The notes: generated from the letters alone by a model not told the origin. A DNA stretch of 40,143 bases from Purshia tridentata (GCA_003254885.1 QANT01003477.1:1-40143), one strand, 5' to 3'; shown: positions 19,731 to 36,240, counted from the first letter of the stretch. A program made the numbers and translations.

Positions 19731-20313
19731 CAACAGCAGCTGGGATAGTGAGATTGGTTAACTTATTGGTTTATGCGTGTGGACTATGGAGTGTATTTCT
19801 TTACCGGGTGGCCTTTTTATTATAATCTCTGTATTTAATGACAAACCGTTCTTTCTCTTTTCATATGGACTGGAGATTTTTATTTTTAATTTGTTTTTGC
19901 TATAATTGTTCTGAAGAGTTTTTTCTTTATATTTTATTTTCAGTAAATATTGTACTGAGAGGATGTTGCCAAATGTATACCACTTATTTATTTATTGTGA
20001 TTTGTGTCCCACCAAAAATGTTTATTTATTGTGGATGTTCATGTGACAGGTCACTGTTGACTGTTTACAATCACATGAACTCTTTATTTATTTCTTTTTT
20101 GATCTGTTTTCCTTGTCCTCTTTGAGGTTCTTTACCAAATGGCACAACAAATTTCAACCTGAGATTGCACCAAAATTTAACTGTGCTATCCAAAGGAGCA
20201 TGTCAGCCTGTCCTGTAATCACAAATTCTTAATATATTTTCTTGATAAATCCAATGGATGTTCATTAAATAATGACCCATGCTAGATACAAAGGGATATG
20301 GTAGAGCCAAAAA

Positions 20314-20420
20314 TTGGAATGACATTTTCTTTTTTATCTGGAAAGTGGGATTCGAACTTATCCTCTCCAGCAGTGGAAATGAATACCACTAGACAAATTT
20401 TTGGTCCAAGAATTGATGCA
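20314..20420 (-). mobile_element. SINE-like fragment (tRNA-derived)
   Basis: On the minus strand the segment contains GTCTAGTGGTATTCA, resembling a polymerase III A box. About 30 bp later comes AAGTTCGAATCCC, a near-consensus B box (GGTTCGANNCC). It is not a folded tRNA gene, because the cloverleaf arms do not pair. A tRNA-derived SINE head is the best reading; its 3' end and target duplication were not found. Confidence 0.45.
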
Positions 20421-21702
20421 ATACCAACTTCCTGAGTTCAGCTGTCAAAAGGAAATTCAGCAGGTTATGCCTAAAGAAACATATGTGGGGGGTACAGAAC
20501 ACTGACTAAATGTCAATCAAATTTGTGGATGAAATCTGTGAATATGGTGGAATTTCAAGAATAAACCACCAAAGACTAATATTTCATATGAACCAGAAAG
20601 AATTTAACCAAGTCGCAATCAAAGAAGATACAACTGGATAAGTGAATAAAATTGACATGCATCTTATCAATGGGATTATTGCTTAACTTGGTGTTTGTAC
20701 CTAAAACACAAGATTAACTTCTCCAAAAAGGAATTAATAATATGAGGAAGCCCAAAAGTACAAACATGAAAGCAAATACCCAAGCGAGTTTGCACCTACT
20801 AATTGCACCATTACACAACTAAACCAGTTGAACAAAGCAATCCACAAAACAGGGCTCCATTAATGTTGCCCTGTATAAAAATCAGTTTCAGCTTGTGCCT
20901 TGTAAGTAATTGTATATCATTATAACTAAGACGGTGTTATTGCTGATCCATGTAAAAAGATTGTGTTCTACAGTTAACCAAGATTAGAATCTCCCCATAA
21001 GTGAGGGTTTGCCTCATGAAAAGTCCTCATGATGATCATTCAGAAACCCAAGCACAACCCCAAATGGAAAGAACATGGTAAGGTAGAGCAACAGGGCACT
21101 ACATTAAAACCAAACGTAACCAAGCCCATCAAAATGGATGGTTTCTGGCTTGACTCTGATTACAGGATCATTTTTCTGCTAAACCCTACTAAATGGCCTC
21201 AATTGCAATGAATAATGTTTGGCATTGTAAAGAAAGTACCAACAAGGCAATCGAACCAACTTAAGTAAAAGTGCTACAGAATATCAAATCGACAAGGCGG
21301 AAAAAAAATAGAACAGAAGTGCTTCAAGTACAATATCAAATAATAAGCAAAAAGTTTCATATTGTATTTGTGTTCTTCAAGCAATTCAAAATGGCTTGAA
21401 GCAGAGATTCATACCAATGCAACATAGATCATTGCCAAGGTATAGTAAATCCTTCAAGACTATATTATATATATGTTGTTTCCCAACCACAAAGGCAAGA
21501 ACCAAGCAAGTAAACTGAAAAACAAAGCATCCCAAAATTAGAGCTAACAAGACATCCATAGGCTCATAGAAAAACCAAAGCCAAAAAAAAAATTAAAAGC
21601 ATCCAGTAATTCTAACAAAATTGTAACATGCTCTTAATCATAAGCCCTAACCTCTAGCTTTCTTCCCACCCGCATTTTTTGTCTATTTGCATTGTAACCC
21701 AA

Positions 21703-22671
21703 TCACCTCCGCCTTCCATACAACACATAGATGGCAGCACCCACCACCGCAACAATGGCTCCAGTGGTCCCTGCCGCCACCGGCAAATTCATTCCCTTCG
21801 AACCCGTCTCACCTCCGGCTTCCAAAATCTCCTTCATTTCATTCACAGTCCCATTAATGACCCCGACAGTCTTCTCCTTCAATCCGGTAATAACCGTCTC
21901 AGCCTCCAACATGTCCTTCTGTAACTGTCCCATCTTCTTCTCCATCGCCCTGGCCTTCTCCTCTGATTCCCTCAATGCGGCCTCAACATTGAGCTTCTCC
22001 TTCGCCCGCTTCTCCAATTCAGCACTGTGCTTCGCAATCACTGACTGTAATTCCTCAACCCTCTTCTTGAAGGTGCTAACTTCATTCTCTTTCTCATCAA
22101 GCTTCTCCCTCATCTCCTCCTCAATCCTAACTTTCTTGCTCTTCTCCTCGGTTTCCTTCACTTCGAAAACCCCAATCTTCCTCTCCAATTCCCTAACCCT
22201 CTTCTCGCTCTCGGCCTTGGCTTTCTTCAGGCTCTCAAGCTCCTTCTCCAAGCTATCAATTTTCCCTCCCTTCTCTCCCAAAACACGCTTCAGCTCCGCA
22301 ACCTCGGCATTCGCCTCCTCGGTTTCGCTCATCGCCGCAGCCAGATCCTGTTGGAGCCTCGAGACCTCGGTCTCGAGCTCCATCGCTCTATTGGCAACCG
22401 ATTCCAGAACATCTTTTCCCTCCTCCTCCCGTTCGACCTCCAACTCCAGCTCCCTGAGCTTCTCCTTCATCTCCCTCTCGCCGCTCTTCAAATTCTCAAC
22501 CTCCACCGTCAGCTCATTGATTTTTTCCTTGACTTCTTTATTCTCCCGCTCCAGTTCGACCTTCTCTCGCTCCAAAGCCTCAACCTTCCGGCCCAGCTCC
22601 GCCGCCTGATCCGCATCGTAGAAATCCTCGGCCTGATCGTCGAAGATGTCCACCGTCTTCGAGTCTGCCAT
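21703..22671 (-). CDS. coiled-coil tail-anchored protein, peroxisomal and mitochondrial division factor-like
   Basis: Single exon, 322 residues from the ATG at 22671 (MADSKTVDIFDDQAEDFYDA). Residues about 20-285 are almost uninterrupted heptad-type coiled coil, rich in Glu, Lys and Leu. Residues about 297-318 form one hydrophobic segment (AAGTTGAIVAVVGAAIYVLY) followed by GRRR at the very C terminus. That is the layout of a tail-anchored membrane protein. Arabidopsis PMD1 and PMD2 have the same acidic start, long coiled coil and C-terminal anchor, and act in peroxisome and mitochondrion proliferation. The assignment rests on layout and remembered resemblance, not alignment. The frame stays open upstream to about 22956, but no ATG begins it and that part has unrelated composition, so the MADSK start is preferred. 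Confidence 0.78.
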   Translation of the reverse strand: MADSKTVDIFDDQAEDFYDADQAAELGRKVEALEREKVELERENKEVKEKINELTVEVENLKSGEREMKEKLRELELEVEREEEGKDVLESVANRAMELETEVSRLQQDLAAAMSETEEANAEVAELKRVLGEKGGKIDSLEKELESLKKAKAESEKRVRELERKIGVFEVKETEEKSKKVRIEEEMREKLDEKENEVSTFKKRVEELQSVIAKHSAELEKRAKEKLNVEAALRESEEKARAMEKKMGQLQKDMLEAETVITGLKEKTVGVINGTVNEMKEILEAGGETGSKGMNLPVAAGTTGAIVAVVGAAIYVLYGRRR

Positions 22672-22689
22672 TTCTAACCCTACAAACAG

Positions 22690-23442
22690 AAGCCAATCAA
22701 ATTCATAACATTGAAAAAAACACCCAAACAAATGAAAATCTATGATTGGTTTCCAACAAAATTTCTCAATTTTCTTACAGTTATCTCGGAAAACGAAAAT
22801 TTGAATGGCGATTAAAAGAGAAGAGTGAAGAGAGAAAAACCCTGAATGCAATGAGAAATGACGGTTTGAGTGATACAGAGATATGTGGGATACAAGATTG
22901 CTCCGAGCAAAAAGGGGCTGAGAGTGAGGAACTTCTAGGGTTTCTGCTTCTGACAAATTCCCATTATCCTTTTCGTGTTCTTTTTTCTAGAATTACAGAA
23001 GGCATCGAATCCATGATGACGAACGGACGGCTGAGAATAGTGGATGTGCGAAGCACGTGCTAAAAGGTGTGAGAACCCACCATTGTGTGATATAGCTGAT
23101 GATTTGGACTGGTGGACAAGTGAATATGGGCTTGGTTTGATGGGCTTCCCCTTAAACCAGCCCAAATGTTGCCTGTATCCAATAGGATCCGATCATGGGC
23201 CGATGTTGTCACACAGCAAGCAAATAGTGAAGGCCCATTTAACAGTCCAATTCTTGTTGCACGCAAAATATACCAGCCAGGCCCAATTCTTGTTCACATT
23301 TCCCCCTTTGTGTTGATTAGGAATGTTGGTAGTTTGATATACACTACTCATTCTCTACCAGTTTTTTAGGTCCAAAGTTTCTCTAACCAATCCATAATGC
23401 TAGGAATACGAAACTTAGATCACAAATGGCGTGCAACATACA
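22690..23442. other. upstream region of the coiled-coil gene
   Basis: No gene. It contains the 5' leader and promoter of the minus-strand coiled-coil gene. A GCACGTGC palindrome (23053-23060) lies within a 17-bp word that recurs near the right end of the window. Confidence 0.55.
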
Positions 23443-23598
23443 TGTTAGAATTTTACTTGATAGAAATAAATGAGTTTCAGAGTACACCCAAATACGAATC
23501 AATGACATACAACCCCATCATTTAGTTTAAAAAAAAAAATTAGTACACAAATTTGGCATCCTAATAGGAGGCTGTTAGGTCTAACATGGTATCAGACC
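23443..23598 (+). mobile_element. short LTR plus primer binding site, TRIM-like retrotransposon remnant
   Basis: A 144-bp segment starts TGTTAGA (23443) and ends TCTAACA (23586), perfect 7-bp inverted ends of the TG..CA kind. It is followed directly by TGGTATCAGACC (23587-23598), nearly identical to TGGTATCAGAGC, the usual primer binding site for initiator Met tRNA in plant LTR elements. The short LTR suggests a terminal-repeat retrotransposon in miniature. A GA-rich AATGGGGAGATAAG near 23861 could be a polypurine tract, but no second LTR was found. Confidence 0.55.
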
Positions 23599-25622
23599 TC
23601 TAAGTTTAAGAGGTGCTAGGTTGAGCAATGCATGAGTATCTCTAAACTGCCTACATTTGTCTACTAGGGTGGGTGGGCCTTCATGTACATTATTTGACCA
23701 TAAGAATGTACAAGTGTATAGAGATGGTAGCATACTTGGCTTACCTATAAAACCACCCATATTGTTTGCCCGCCCTTTGGAAAATGGGTACGGTGATTGC
23801 CTATCAAAAACTTGGAATGAAAAGTAGAGCATGGAGACAGCAGATAAAGCTAAGAGATCGAATGGGGAGATAAGTGCATGCAGTATTGACTTGTATTTGA
23901 AATAAGATTACAGGCAGCCAGGCTAGCTTGTTACAGAGTTACAAAGTTGGCAGGTTGGCCTATAGTGCAACACTTGTTATCCATGAACAGTTTTCAGGAT
24001 ACAATACTATGAATGTTCCATGAGGAGGACCACTTAAGCAGTAACCTGCCATATATGCATGGCACCAGTGCTTTCTTTTAGACAACACCGCTTTTCCTTT
24101 GTTTCTTCCATCCCTTTTACTTGAGTCTAGCTCTTAGTGCAAAGCCTACCTGCATGTTCAGTACATGCACCCACTGCCCACTGCCCACTGCTCACTGCTA
24201 CCCAACTACCCATAAAAGTTTATTTCACAGATCAAGTGGGTACGTGTTGCAAATGTCTCTCACATTTAATTATTTTATTTAATTCTAACAGCTCCAAAGA
24301 ATAAGTTGTCTCACATTAATTTCTACCTCAATTATCATCCAATGATAATGTGGGTTATGTCATAATTGAGCAATTTTACACTGCAAAGTATGAGGTTGGG
24401 ATTGGTGTTCAATTTAACTTCAATAGTGGCTACTCTTTTTATAATTCATTGGTTTTGTGATGAAAGTTTAGATTTATTGATAGTATTTGAGCATGTTCAA
24501 TTATGTGTGTTAGGCCGTATGACCGCATGTATTCTACATCACTTAATACGAATATGAATTGTTTATATATTTAGTTTAACGTAGCGCTGAATCCTTATAA
24601 AGATTTAAACTACTCTTTCTATAATCAATAACTTTAAGATGAATACTTAAATTTCTTCAAAAGAGGAGAAATACAGGGGAAAGGAACATGTTACTTTTGG
24701 GTTGTATCATATGCTGCCAATAAGCAAATGACAAATCCAGTCACTTATCTTGAAGAAACTAGAATGTTCAGTTAATATCAGACTTACCAAGTCAACATTG
24801 GAAGGTTGCTTGCACAAACCCAAAGGAATGACATCAGGAGGAGGTAGATATTCCCCTATTCTCCTATATGATCCTAATTTCTAGTGTACATTTGTCAACT
24901 TTTACTTGATGACGCATATGATATATATTGGTCACCTTCGGCTTACAAGAAATTAATTGGGAAACTAATCCGTTTTAAATGTGAAAGGACTAAATTGCCC
25001 CACCTAAATTCTTACTCAGATGCTATCTAAACCCATCTCAACTCCACATCGAAAAGATTAAGATGTAGTTGAGGGTGTGAAAAGTGGTGGTGGAGATAGG
25101 GTTTTTGTTGAGTATTTAAGTGCGGGCAATTTAGTCCTTTTCCATTCAAAATGTGCTAGTCTGTAGACTTTTCAAAAGTGTCATTACTGAAAAATATGCT
25201 GAGTAGCTCACTAACCACATGCATGTTAACCCTTAATGTAGGACATTAACCATTAATGTAGCTAAAGTCTAAGCCTAAAAGCCTACCAGATGTCCAGATG
25301 CCAAAATGAAATATCATGATAATTTAATCAGATTTCTGCAACCATGAACTTCCTGCAAACGACCAAGGCATATATGCAAAATGCCCAAATCAAAAAGGCA
25401 CATTGATCATAATGTCATATATATATATATATATTATACTATTATAGTCACCTTATTCATCCAAATCTTAACATTAATTCCCCCATCTATTACTGAAAAA
25501 TAAATTTCCTACAACCATACACAACAAAAGTAGTCATTAATCCTCATTTCTTTAGTACTTAGCACCCTTGATCTTTTCCTATTCATTAGTTCATTACAAA
25601 TATAAAAAAATTAACATTAAAG

Positions 25623-25664
<42 letters not shown>

Positions 25665-25811
25665 AAAAAAAAGTACCCAACTAAGAGAATAAATTGAAAA
25701 TGAAAAAAATAAAATAAAATTGGTTGGTCTGTGATAGAACCAAATTGGGAAGCTCTCCCAATTATGATGACCAAGCAAGACCATAACAATTAATGAATTA
25801 TGAGGTAGCTG
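23599..25811. other. intergenic region right of the TRIM-like remnant
   Basis: The first ~270 bp are probably the internal part of the TRIM-like element. A short CCCACTGCCCACTGCCCACTGC mini-repeat is near 24170. (AT)n occurs at about 25419-25434 and (GA)n at 25631-25660. No gene was recognised. Confidence 0.55.
25631..25660. repeat. (GA)15 microsatellite
   Basis: An uninterrupted GA run of 30 bp followed by GGGG, about 150 bp beyond the stop codon of the HLH gene. It lies in or just past its 3' UTR. Confidence 0.95.
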
Positions 25812-26204
25812 CTAGGCTCCAAACTTGGTCTTCTCCTTCTCCAAGCCTTCAACAAAGCTTGCAAGAGCTTTCATGGCTTTGAGCTGGCACTGCAAGGCCA
25901 TTATGTACCCAGCAGTCTCTTCAAAGAGCTTGTCAACCCCAAGTGACTCACCTCCTGGCACAATCCTCTGCAATGCTTCAATCTTCCTCTCCACCTCTTC
26001 CTTGTCTTCCTCTTCACCTCTCTTTGCCTCATTCATGCCCTCTCCTCTTCTCTTTCCTCTGCTAAAATTAATTCTCTGAGTCTTAGATTCTTGCACTGCA
26101 TTACCCATGTGGGATTTCTGTTGGGTTTTTAGTGATCTTTGTTTTCTCTTAAATATGGTGGGTTTGGTTGTTTGGGTTTGAGCGGTAGTGTTCTCCATCT
26201 TCAT
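25812..26204 (-). CDS. PAR1/PAR2-like atypical HLH transcriptional cofactor
   Basis: Single exon, 130 residues from MKMENTT at 26204; a second in-frame Met two codons later (26198) is an alternative. The HLH region at about residues 66-110 reads RKIEALQRIVPGGESLGVDK, then LFEETAGYIMALQCQLKAMK, and the protein ends KFGA. Arabidopsis PAR1 and PAR2 have nearly the same helix-loop-helix and a KFGG end. The DNA-contacting basic region is replaced by an acidic stretch (EEEDKEEVERK), so it should not bind DNA but form inactive dimers. PAR1 and PAR2 are established negative regulators of shade avoidance, induced through phytochrome and antagonising PIF and brassinosteroid factors in the nucleus. Length fits (PAR1 is 118). 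The 5' leader holds a long GT microsatellite. Assignment to the PAR1/2 group is firm; orthology to one of them is not. Confidence 0.88.
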   Translation of the reverse strand: MKMENTTAQTQTTKPTIFKRKQRSLKTQQKSHMGNAVQESKTQRINFSRGKRRGEGMNEAKRGEEEDKEEVERKIEALQRIVPGGESLGVDKLFEETAGYIMALQCQLKAMKALASFVEGLEKEKTKFGA

Positions 26205-26287
26205 GGGTATGAGAGGTTTTGTGTGTGTGACAGCGTGAGTGAGGGAGAGAGAGGGAAAGGAACGAGAGGTTATGACTTTGTGAAGTG

Positions 26288-26289
<2 letters not shown>

Positions 26290-26318
<29 letters not shown>

Positions 26319-26333
26319 AGTGTGTGTGTGTGA
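26290..26333. repeat. (GT)n microsatellite in the 5' leader of the HLH gene
   Basis: An almost pure GT tract of about 44 bp with one GA interruption, about 90 bp upstream of the start codon. On the transcribed strand it is CA-rich. It is probably within the 5' UTR or core promoter, so length variation could affect expression; that is inference. Confidence 0.9.
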
Positions 26334-26429
26334 GGGAGGGGAAGAGGTTGGCGTTAAATTATTGTTGAGCTCTAGAAATGTCAATGCCAGCGAAGCAAGG
26401 CCCACTGGTAGTTTTGGCTTCCCCAAGCC

Positions 26430-28500
26430 CTGGTTTTGGATTTGGAGTCTAGTGCTATGCTATACAGTATACTTCACGAGTCTGATCAAGCGCGTCTTCC
26501 TAAACCCTATCTTTTAAAATTAAAATTATTTTTATTAAAAACAATCTTATCTTATCCCTCTAAAATTCAATTACCCTAATTCATTTCATCCAATTTTGTT
26601 TTAATTTCTTCTACCCTTCCAATCTCATATTCCTAATTCATAGTTTTTAACTTTTCATCTTATTTATCTGAATTTTCCATGTTTCTTATGTTTGTTGGAC
26701 TCGATTTTTCATGTAAATATTAAATTTGTGACAAGTAGAGAAAGTGAGAAACATATTAAAGGAAAATAAATAGTCACATGCCTAATATGTGAGCAGCTAT
26801 TATAATAGTATGAGCGTATACATAATACATCATATACACACACATATACTCTAGTAAATAAATTAATATGAAACTAACCATTCTTTTAGACTCAACATAT
26901 GATATATTTGTAATCAAATTGTTTATCTGAACTCAATTTTAAGAATTATTTTTATAGAAAATTAATAAAATAAGAATCATTTAGTCATTTACTTATGAAC
27001 AAAGAGATAGATAAACAGAATATTTTGATAAAAATATTGAAATAATTGTAACTATAATCATACAAGTGAAAAACTTATAATTCAGTTGATTTTATTTTTT
27101 AAAAAGATAATCTTTAAATTCTATATATATATAATTAAAAGAATAATAAATTAACAAAAACAAATTGGGGTGGGTAGACTCAAACGTGTAGGGGGAGGAG
27201 AGCGGAGAGTGATGAAAACTTGCATGGAATCAGGTGTGGATAGGTTCACATTAGATACAGTAGAGAAATGAATGGGCCCACAGTACAAATAAAAGGGAAG
27301 AGAGAGCACATGTGATCACATGATTTTCTTGAACCGAACACCAGCCATGTGCATCAGTAGTGCCCTTCTCCCCTTCTCTTCTTTCCCCTCCTTTTCCTAT
27401 GATCTACAAATTCTACATCACTACCCTTGGCATGGTTGCCACGTGGCACCCTATATGGACCCACCTAGAGCCCCACAAAACCCCTTTTTTTTTTTTTTTA
27501 AAGAAAAAATTTGGTATATTATGTATATATATTAATGGTGAGGTGCAGTGCAAAATTTGTAATGGTGAAAGTGGTGGTGTTTCCAAGAAGGAAACAAGCG
27601 GGTGGTTTGGTCATTGGGATTGTGTTAGAGATTTGGTGTGTTGGGCATTTGGGGCTCCATGTGATCAGAGCCACCTCTTGTTGTTGTCACTTTCACACAC
27701 TACACCCTCTTATATTTTATGCTACTAGCTAACACTCCACTTCTTGGATCACAATCAGATCATATCATGCACTCTTTTCTTTTTCTTTTTCTTTCTTTTT
27801 TTTTTAATCATTCTCATTAACAATTCAATCCGTACGCATTCCAAGTACAAGGTTTGGAGGTTAGGTTGTGACTTGTGAACTTGTGATCAGCTAATATGGT
27901 TCAATATATAATACTAGTATAATAAAAAGTTTGTTCAAATAATTATTCGTAATTTTCTTACTCAAATAAACATTGTTACATCATTTATAATTCAAAATTT
28001 TAAATTTTATTTTGGTGTATCTTATATTATTCAATGTGAATAATGCTATGACAAACTCATAAGATCCAAAGAGAAGAGGGAAACAACCCCACAAATTTAC
28101 AATTTGGAGAGAAGATTGAGCAAACAAGTTTGATAAGGGTATTGCTTAATGCAGGAATGCATGTGGTGTTGAAGGAAGCCAAGTAAATGGGTGTTCATTG
28201 GGACAAAGCATACGTGCAAAGGGGTCCATATGTACAGAAAAGTAGGGAGATGAATTGAATAATGATGGCATGGAACGTTGTGCACCCATAAATCATCATA
28301 ATTGTAATCACAAGGCAACTGCTGCATCGTGCAGCATCATGCATGTGTGCTGGTGTCTACATTTGTGTCTCTGACTCAGAAATTGTTTCCAGTCGCTTTG
28401 TTGCTAAATGCTGCCTGCTTGCCCATGGCTGCCAACTCATTTAAGTACATATCCCATGCCTTTTTAAGTGTTCTTTCAGCTTGGGCCGAATGCATGTGGC
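26430..28500. other. upstream region of the HLH gene, AT-rich
   Basis: No gene. 26510-27160 is extremely AT-rich. A perfect G-box palindrome lies at 27438-27447, a CACATGTGATCACATG cluster at 27307-27322, and a poly-T run at about 27485-27499. The small open frames here have no recognisable similarity. Confidence 0.6.
27438..27447. promoter_or_regulatory. G-box palindrome upstream of the HLH gene
   Basis: GCCACGTGGC is a 10-bp perfect palindrome containing CACGTG, about 1.2 kb upstream of the PAR1/2-like start. CACGTG and CACATG are established PIF binding words, and two CACATG words lie at 27307-27322. Occupancy is not shown by sequence. Confidence 0.4.
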
Positions 28501-29284
28501 CCAATTGTTGTGTTTTGGCTCTCATTCGGAGGTGTTTCAAGGCCATAGAAGTGTCCTTGAAGGTTTGATTGAAGTTAGGAAGGTTGTAGGAGGTTCGTAT
28601 TCAGGTGCAGCGTCCAAAAGATGAAGTTTTTCGAAGAAAAGCCCTAGAGGACCGGTCCTATGGTCATGGGATCGGTCCTACACCGGCGTTGTATGATTTT
28701 TAGGGTTCCAGGCTACTGAAGAACTGGTCCTCTGAGTAGAGGACGGGTCCTACACGAGGTCCTCCTCGTTTTTTCCTAGTTTTAGAGAGTTTTAGGCTTC
28801 CTACTTTAATTGGGTTTGTTTTCTAAAGGCCTATTGTGTATAAATAGGACTTTTAGGCACTAGAAACAAGAGAGAGAATGAGATCGACTCTGAATTTAGA
28901 GAGCCAGTCTTGAGAGTTCTTGGGAGGCACACAATCTAGGTGGTGAGATCAAGATTAGGTAATTAATCTTGGGTGAGAGAACTAGAGTTTTTGGTAAACA
29001 CATTAAGACAGGGTGTACAAGGGATTTGAGAATTGGGTTATGTGATTTAGTCCAATTGTAATCTTGTACTTGTTTATTCTCATAATGAAGAACGGAGATC
29101 TCTCCCGGGGACGTAGGCAGGATTTTGCCGAACCTCGTAAAATCTCGATATGATTGTGTTTACTTGTTTATCTATTTATCTTCTTCTTAGCTTTGATTAT
29201 TATTTTCTTCTTCATCAGATTTATTACTTGTTGCGTGACGGTGGAAGTTTGGATTTAATTCCCAAACGATTATTCAACACCAAT
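28501..29284 (+). mobile_element. solo LTR of a Ty1-copia-type retrotransposon with 5-bp target duplication
   Basis: A 774-bp LTR (28506-29279) begins TGTTG and ends CAACA and is bracketed by CCAAT at 28501-28505 and 29280-29284. It has a TATA box (TATAAATAG, 28839-28847). Near the 3' part is the stretch CCCGGGGACGTAGGCAGG...GCCGAACCTCGTAAA (about 29104-29143), characteristic of plant copia LTRs. Neither a primer binding site nor a polypurine tract adjoins it, so the body was lost, presumably by LTR-LTR recombination. The U3 part carries four imperfect GGTCCT-centred repeats (about 28650-28750). Confidence 0.88.
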
Positions 29285-30583
29285 TGCTCTCACATCATCC
29301 ATTTCTACTCTTAGCTTAGTCATAAGGGATTGATATCCTATTGTTCTGTGGAGTTTAGAGGGATAAGTTTCCCTCATGATGAATTTATATTCTTCCTTCA
29401 ACTTTGCCAAAAATTAAATTTAGCTTCTATTTATTTCTTCAATATGCTTAAAATTTAGTAAGTTAACGATTCCAGTCCAATCTTAGACTCCAAACGTGAC
29501 CCAGGTGCAATAATGAAGATAATTTTACTTAGCTTGTGTTGTGAAAGATGATCATTACTAGTAGAGTAACTAAAAGTTACTCCAATGGTAGAAAATATTT
29601 ACTCTCACACTCGACCAGAGTTGGAAGTTCAAACCCCTTTCTCCAGTGAGCTGCTTAGACTTGATCATTGTCTCTTTTGCTCAACAACAACATTCTGCGA
29701 TGGCCACACAAAACAAGACATTGGCATTTTGTTGATTGCCAGCAGAGGCATCCATAATGTGTTACCTGCGATGACCACACTTCTCATGGGAGAAGTTGTC
29801 TTGTACCATCCATGACACTTGTTTTAGCTATGGATTGAGTCTCTTTTCGTAGTTTCCATATAGCATAATTTAGTACATGTTAAGTTCAGATCCTATCGCA
29901 TGTCAAAAACCCCAGTGACATATCTCAAAGGAACAAGAACTACAGGCTTATATATAACTGTTTTGCTCGAGAAAAAAAGTCATGAAATTACTCTGTTAAG
30001 GGTGCGAGTGCGAGCTTGCACTAGCACTTGTAGAGTGCCTTGCGTATAGAGAGAAGGGTAAATGATAAACCAGAGACGCAACATACTAAATGGATGGATT
30101 ATTATACACGTGTCGTAATGGGAATAGATTCGTCATATCTCATTAGAGTTGTGGATGTTTGACAAATTCATATATAGTGAAGGGGTTACTATATTGCACT
30201 CGTAATGCGGCAATTGTTGCAATCAGCGCTAACCAAGTTTTGTAAGCAAGCTATATTTAAGGGTTGGGTTATCAAATCCACAAGCAGGTATGAGCAGAGC
30301 GAGAGAAATTCCTTTATGAATTTGAATGTATAATTTTACTGACATACATGTAGTTTCTTGTAGCAAGATAAATGTACTTGTATCTAACATAACCAGAGAA
30401 AGCTGGCTCTTTAAAGCAAAGCACTCCCTCACCTGCTTACAACCTCCCTCCCTCGGAGTGCTGCTCATCCATCCCCTTCAAGGAGCCTCCCTCCTATGCA
30501 TGAACTCTGCTCCAAATTCCTCCTCATCATGAACTGCTTCATTAGGCAACATTTCCATAACTGGACACTCTCTAAATGCTTTC
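29285..30583. other. intergenic region between the solo LTR and the MAP kinase gene
   Basis: No gene was recognised. A SINE-like segment sits at 29560-29650. The last ~200 bp are probably the 3' UTR of the minus-strand kinase gene. Confidence 0.55.
29560..29650 (+). mobile_element. SINE-like fragment
   Basis: AACTCCAATGGTAGAA-type sequence (about 29573-29596) is followed about 40 bp later by GGAAGTTCAAACCCC (29622-29636), resembling spaced polymerase III A and B boxes. The match is weaker than for the 20.3-kb fragment, and the ends are not defined. Confidence 0.35.
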
Positions 30584-35645
<5,062 letters not shown>

Positions 35646-36240
35646 TTTTGTGCCAAACCCAGAACTCAAAATATCCAAAAACTGAGCCAAAAAGGTCTTA
35701 ACCAGTTGAGATCAAGTATAAAAAGAAACAACCCAAGTCTCAAATTCCACAAAGCTCAAATCCCACAAAGACTCAACCGCATTTGCCCCACCTACCCCTG
35801 CTCCTTATCACGAGGCCACTATCCCACCTTATTCTTAATCCCAAATCCTTCACCCAACATAGAACGCACGGAACCAAATCCCTCATGCACTCCTCCAATT
35901 CCAATCTCAAAAACTCACTCTCTGAACAATAAGACACCCCACCAACTACCACCATACAGCGCCCAACACATAAAGCTTTAACATTTTGTATATAGATGCA
36001 TAACCCACGAAATTAACAAGACCCTGTTGTTGTTTAACTTAAGTTCGAAGATCAACAAAAAGAAAAAAGAAGAAACTTAGTCTCGAATATCAACGAGAAG
36101 AAAAAATAGGAAAAAGGAAGAACAATAAGAGAGCCACAGAGTTCGTATGCTGCAAGATCTGATAACACCGACAAAATGGGTGAGTCTGAGGACTCAGAGT
36201 GAGAGAGAGACAGAGAAAGCGAGTTGAGGGGGAATAAATC
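35646..36240 (-). other. 5' leader and promoter-proximal region of the MAP kinase gene
   Basis: No coding frame. A plausible acceptor (GGCTCAG, about 35680 on the minus strand) lies 35-40 bp before the ATG, so a 5' UTR intron is possible. A GA/CT-rich stretch at about 36180-36225 is a likely leader or initiation region. The exact transcription start cannot be read from sequence. Confidence 0.4.

Larger units (their letters stand above)
18843..21702. other. intergenic region between the acidic-protein and coiled-coil genes
   Basis: The left part contains the 3' UTR and the right copy of the direct repeat (19160-19730). A tRNA-derived SINE-like piece lies at 20314-20420. No gene was recognised in the rest. 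The segment 21560-21702 is the probable 3' UTR of the minus-strand coiled-coil gene. Confidence 0.6.

Noticed and set aside
20314..20420. tRNA gene
   Set aside because: B-box-like sequence is present, but acceptor and anticodon stems do not pair.
21731..22609. 292-codon Ser/Phe-rich open frame on the plus strand
   Set aside because: It is an antisense shadow of the coiled-coil gene (Glu and Lys codons read as Phe, Leu and Ser in reverse).
22672..22956. N-terminal extension of the coiled-coil protein by 95 codons
   Set aside because: The frame is open, but no ATG starts it, its composition is unlike the acidic coiled coil, and MADSK matches the expected start.
25812..26426. 204-residue version of the HLH protein
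   Set aside because: The extra N terminus is translation of the GT microsatellite (His-Thr repeats) and lacks a proper ATG; MKMENTT is the sensible start.
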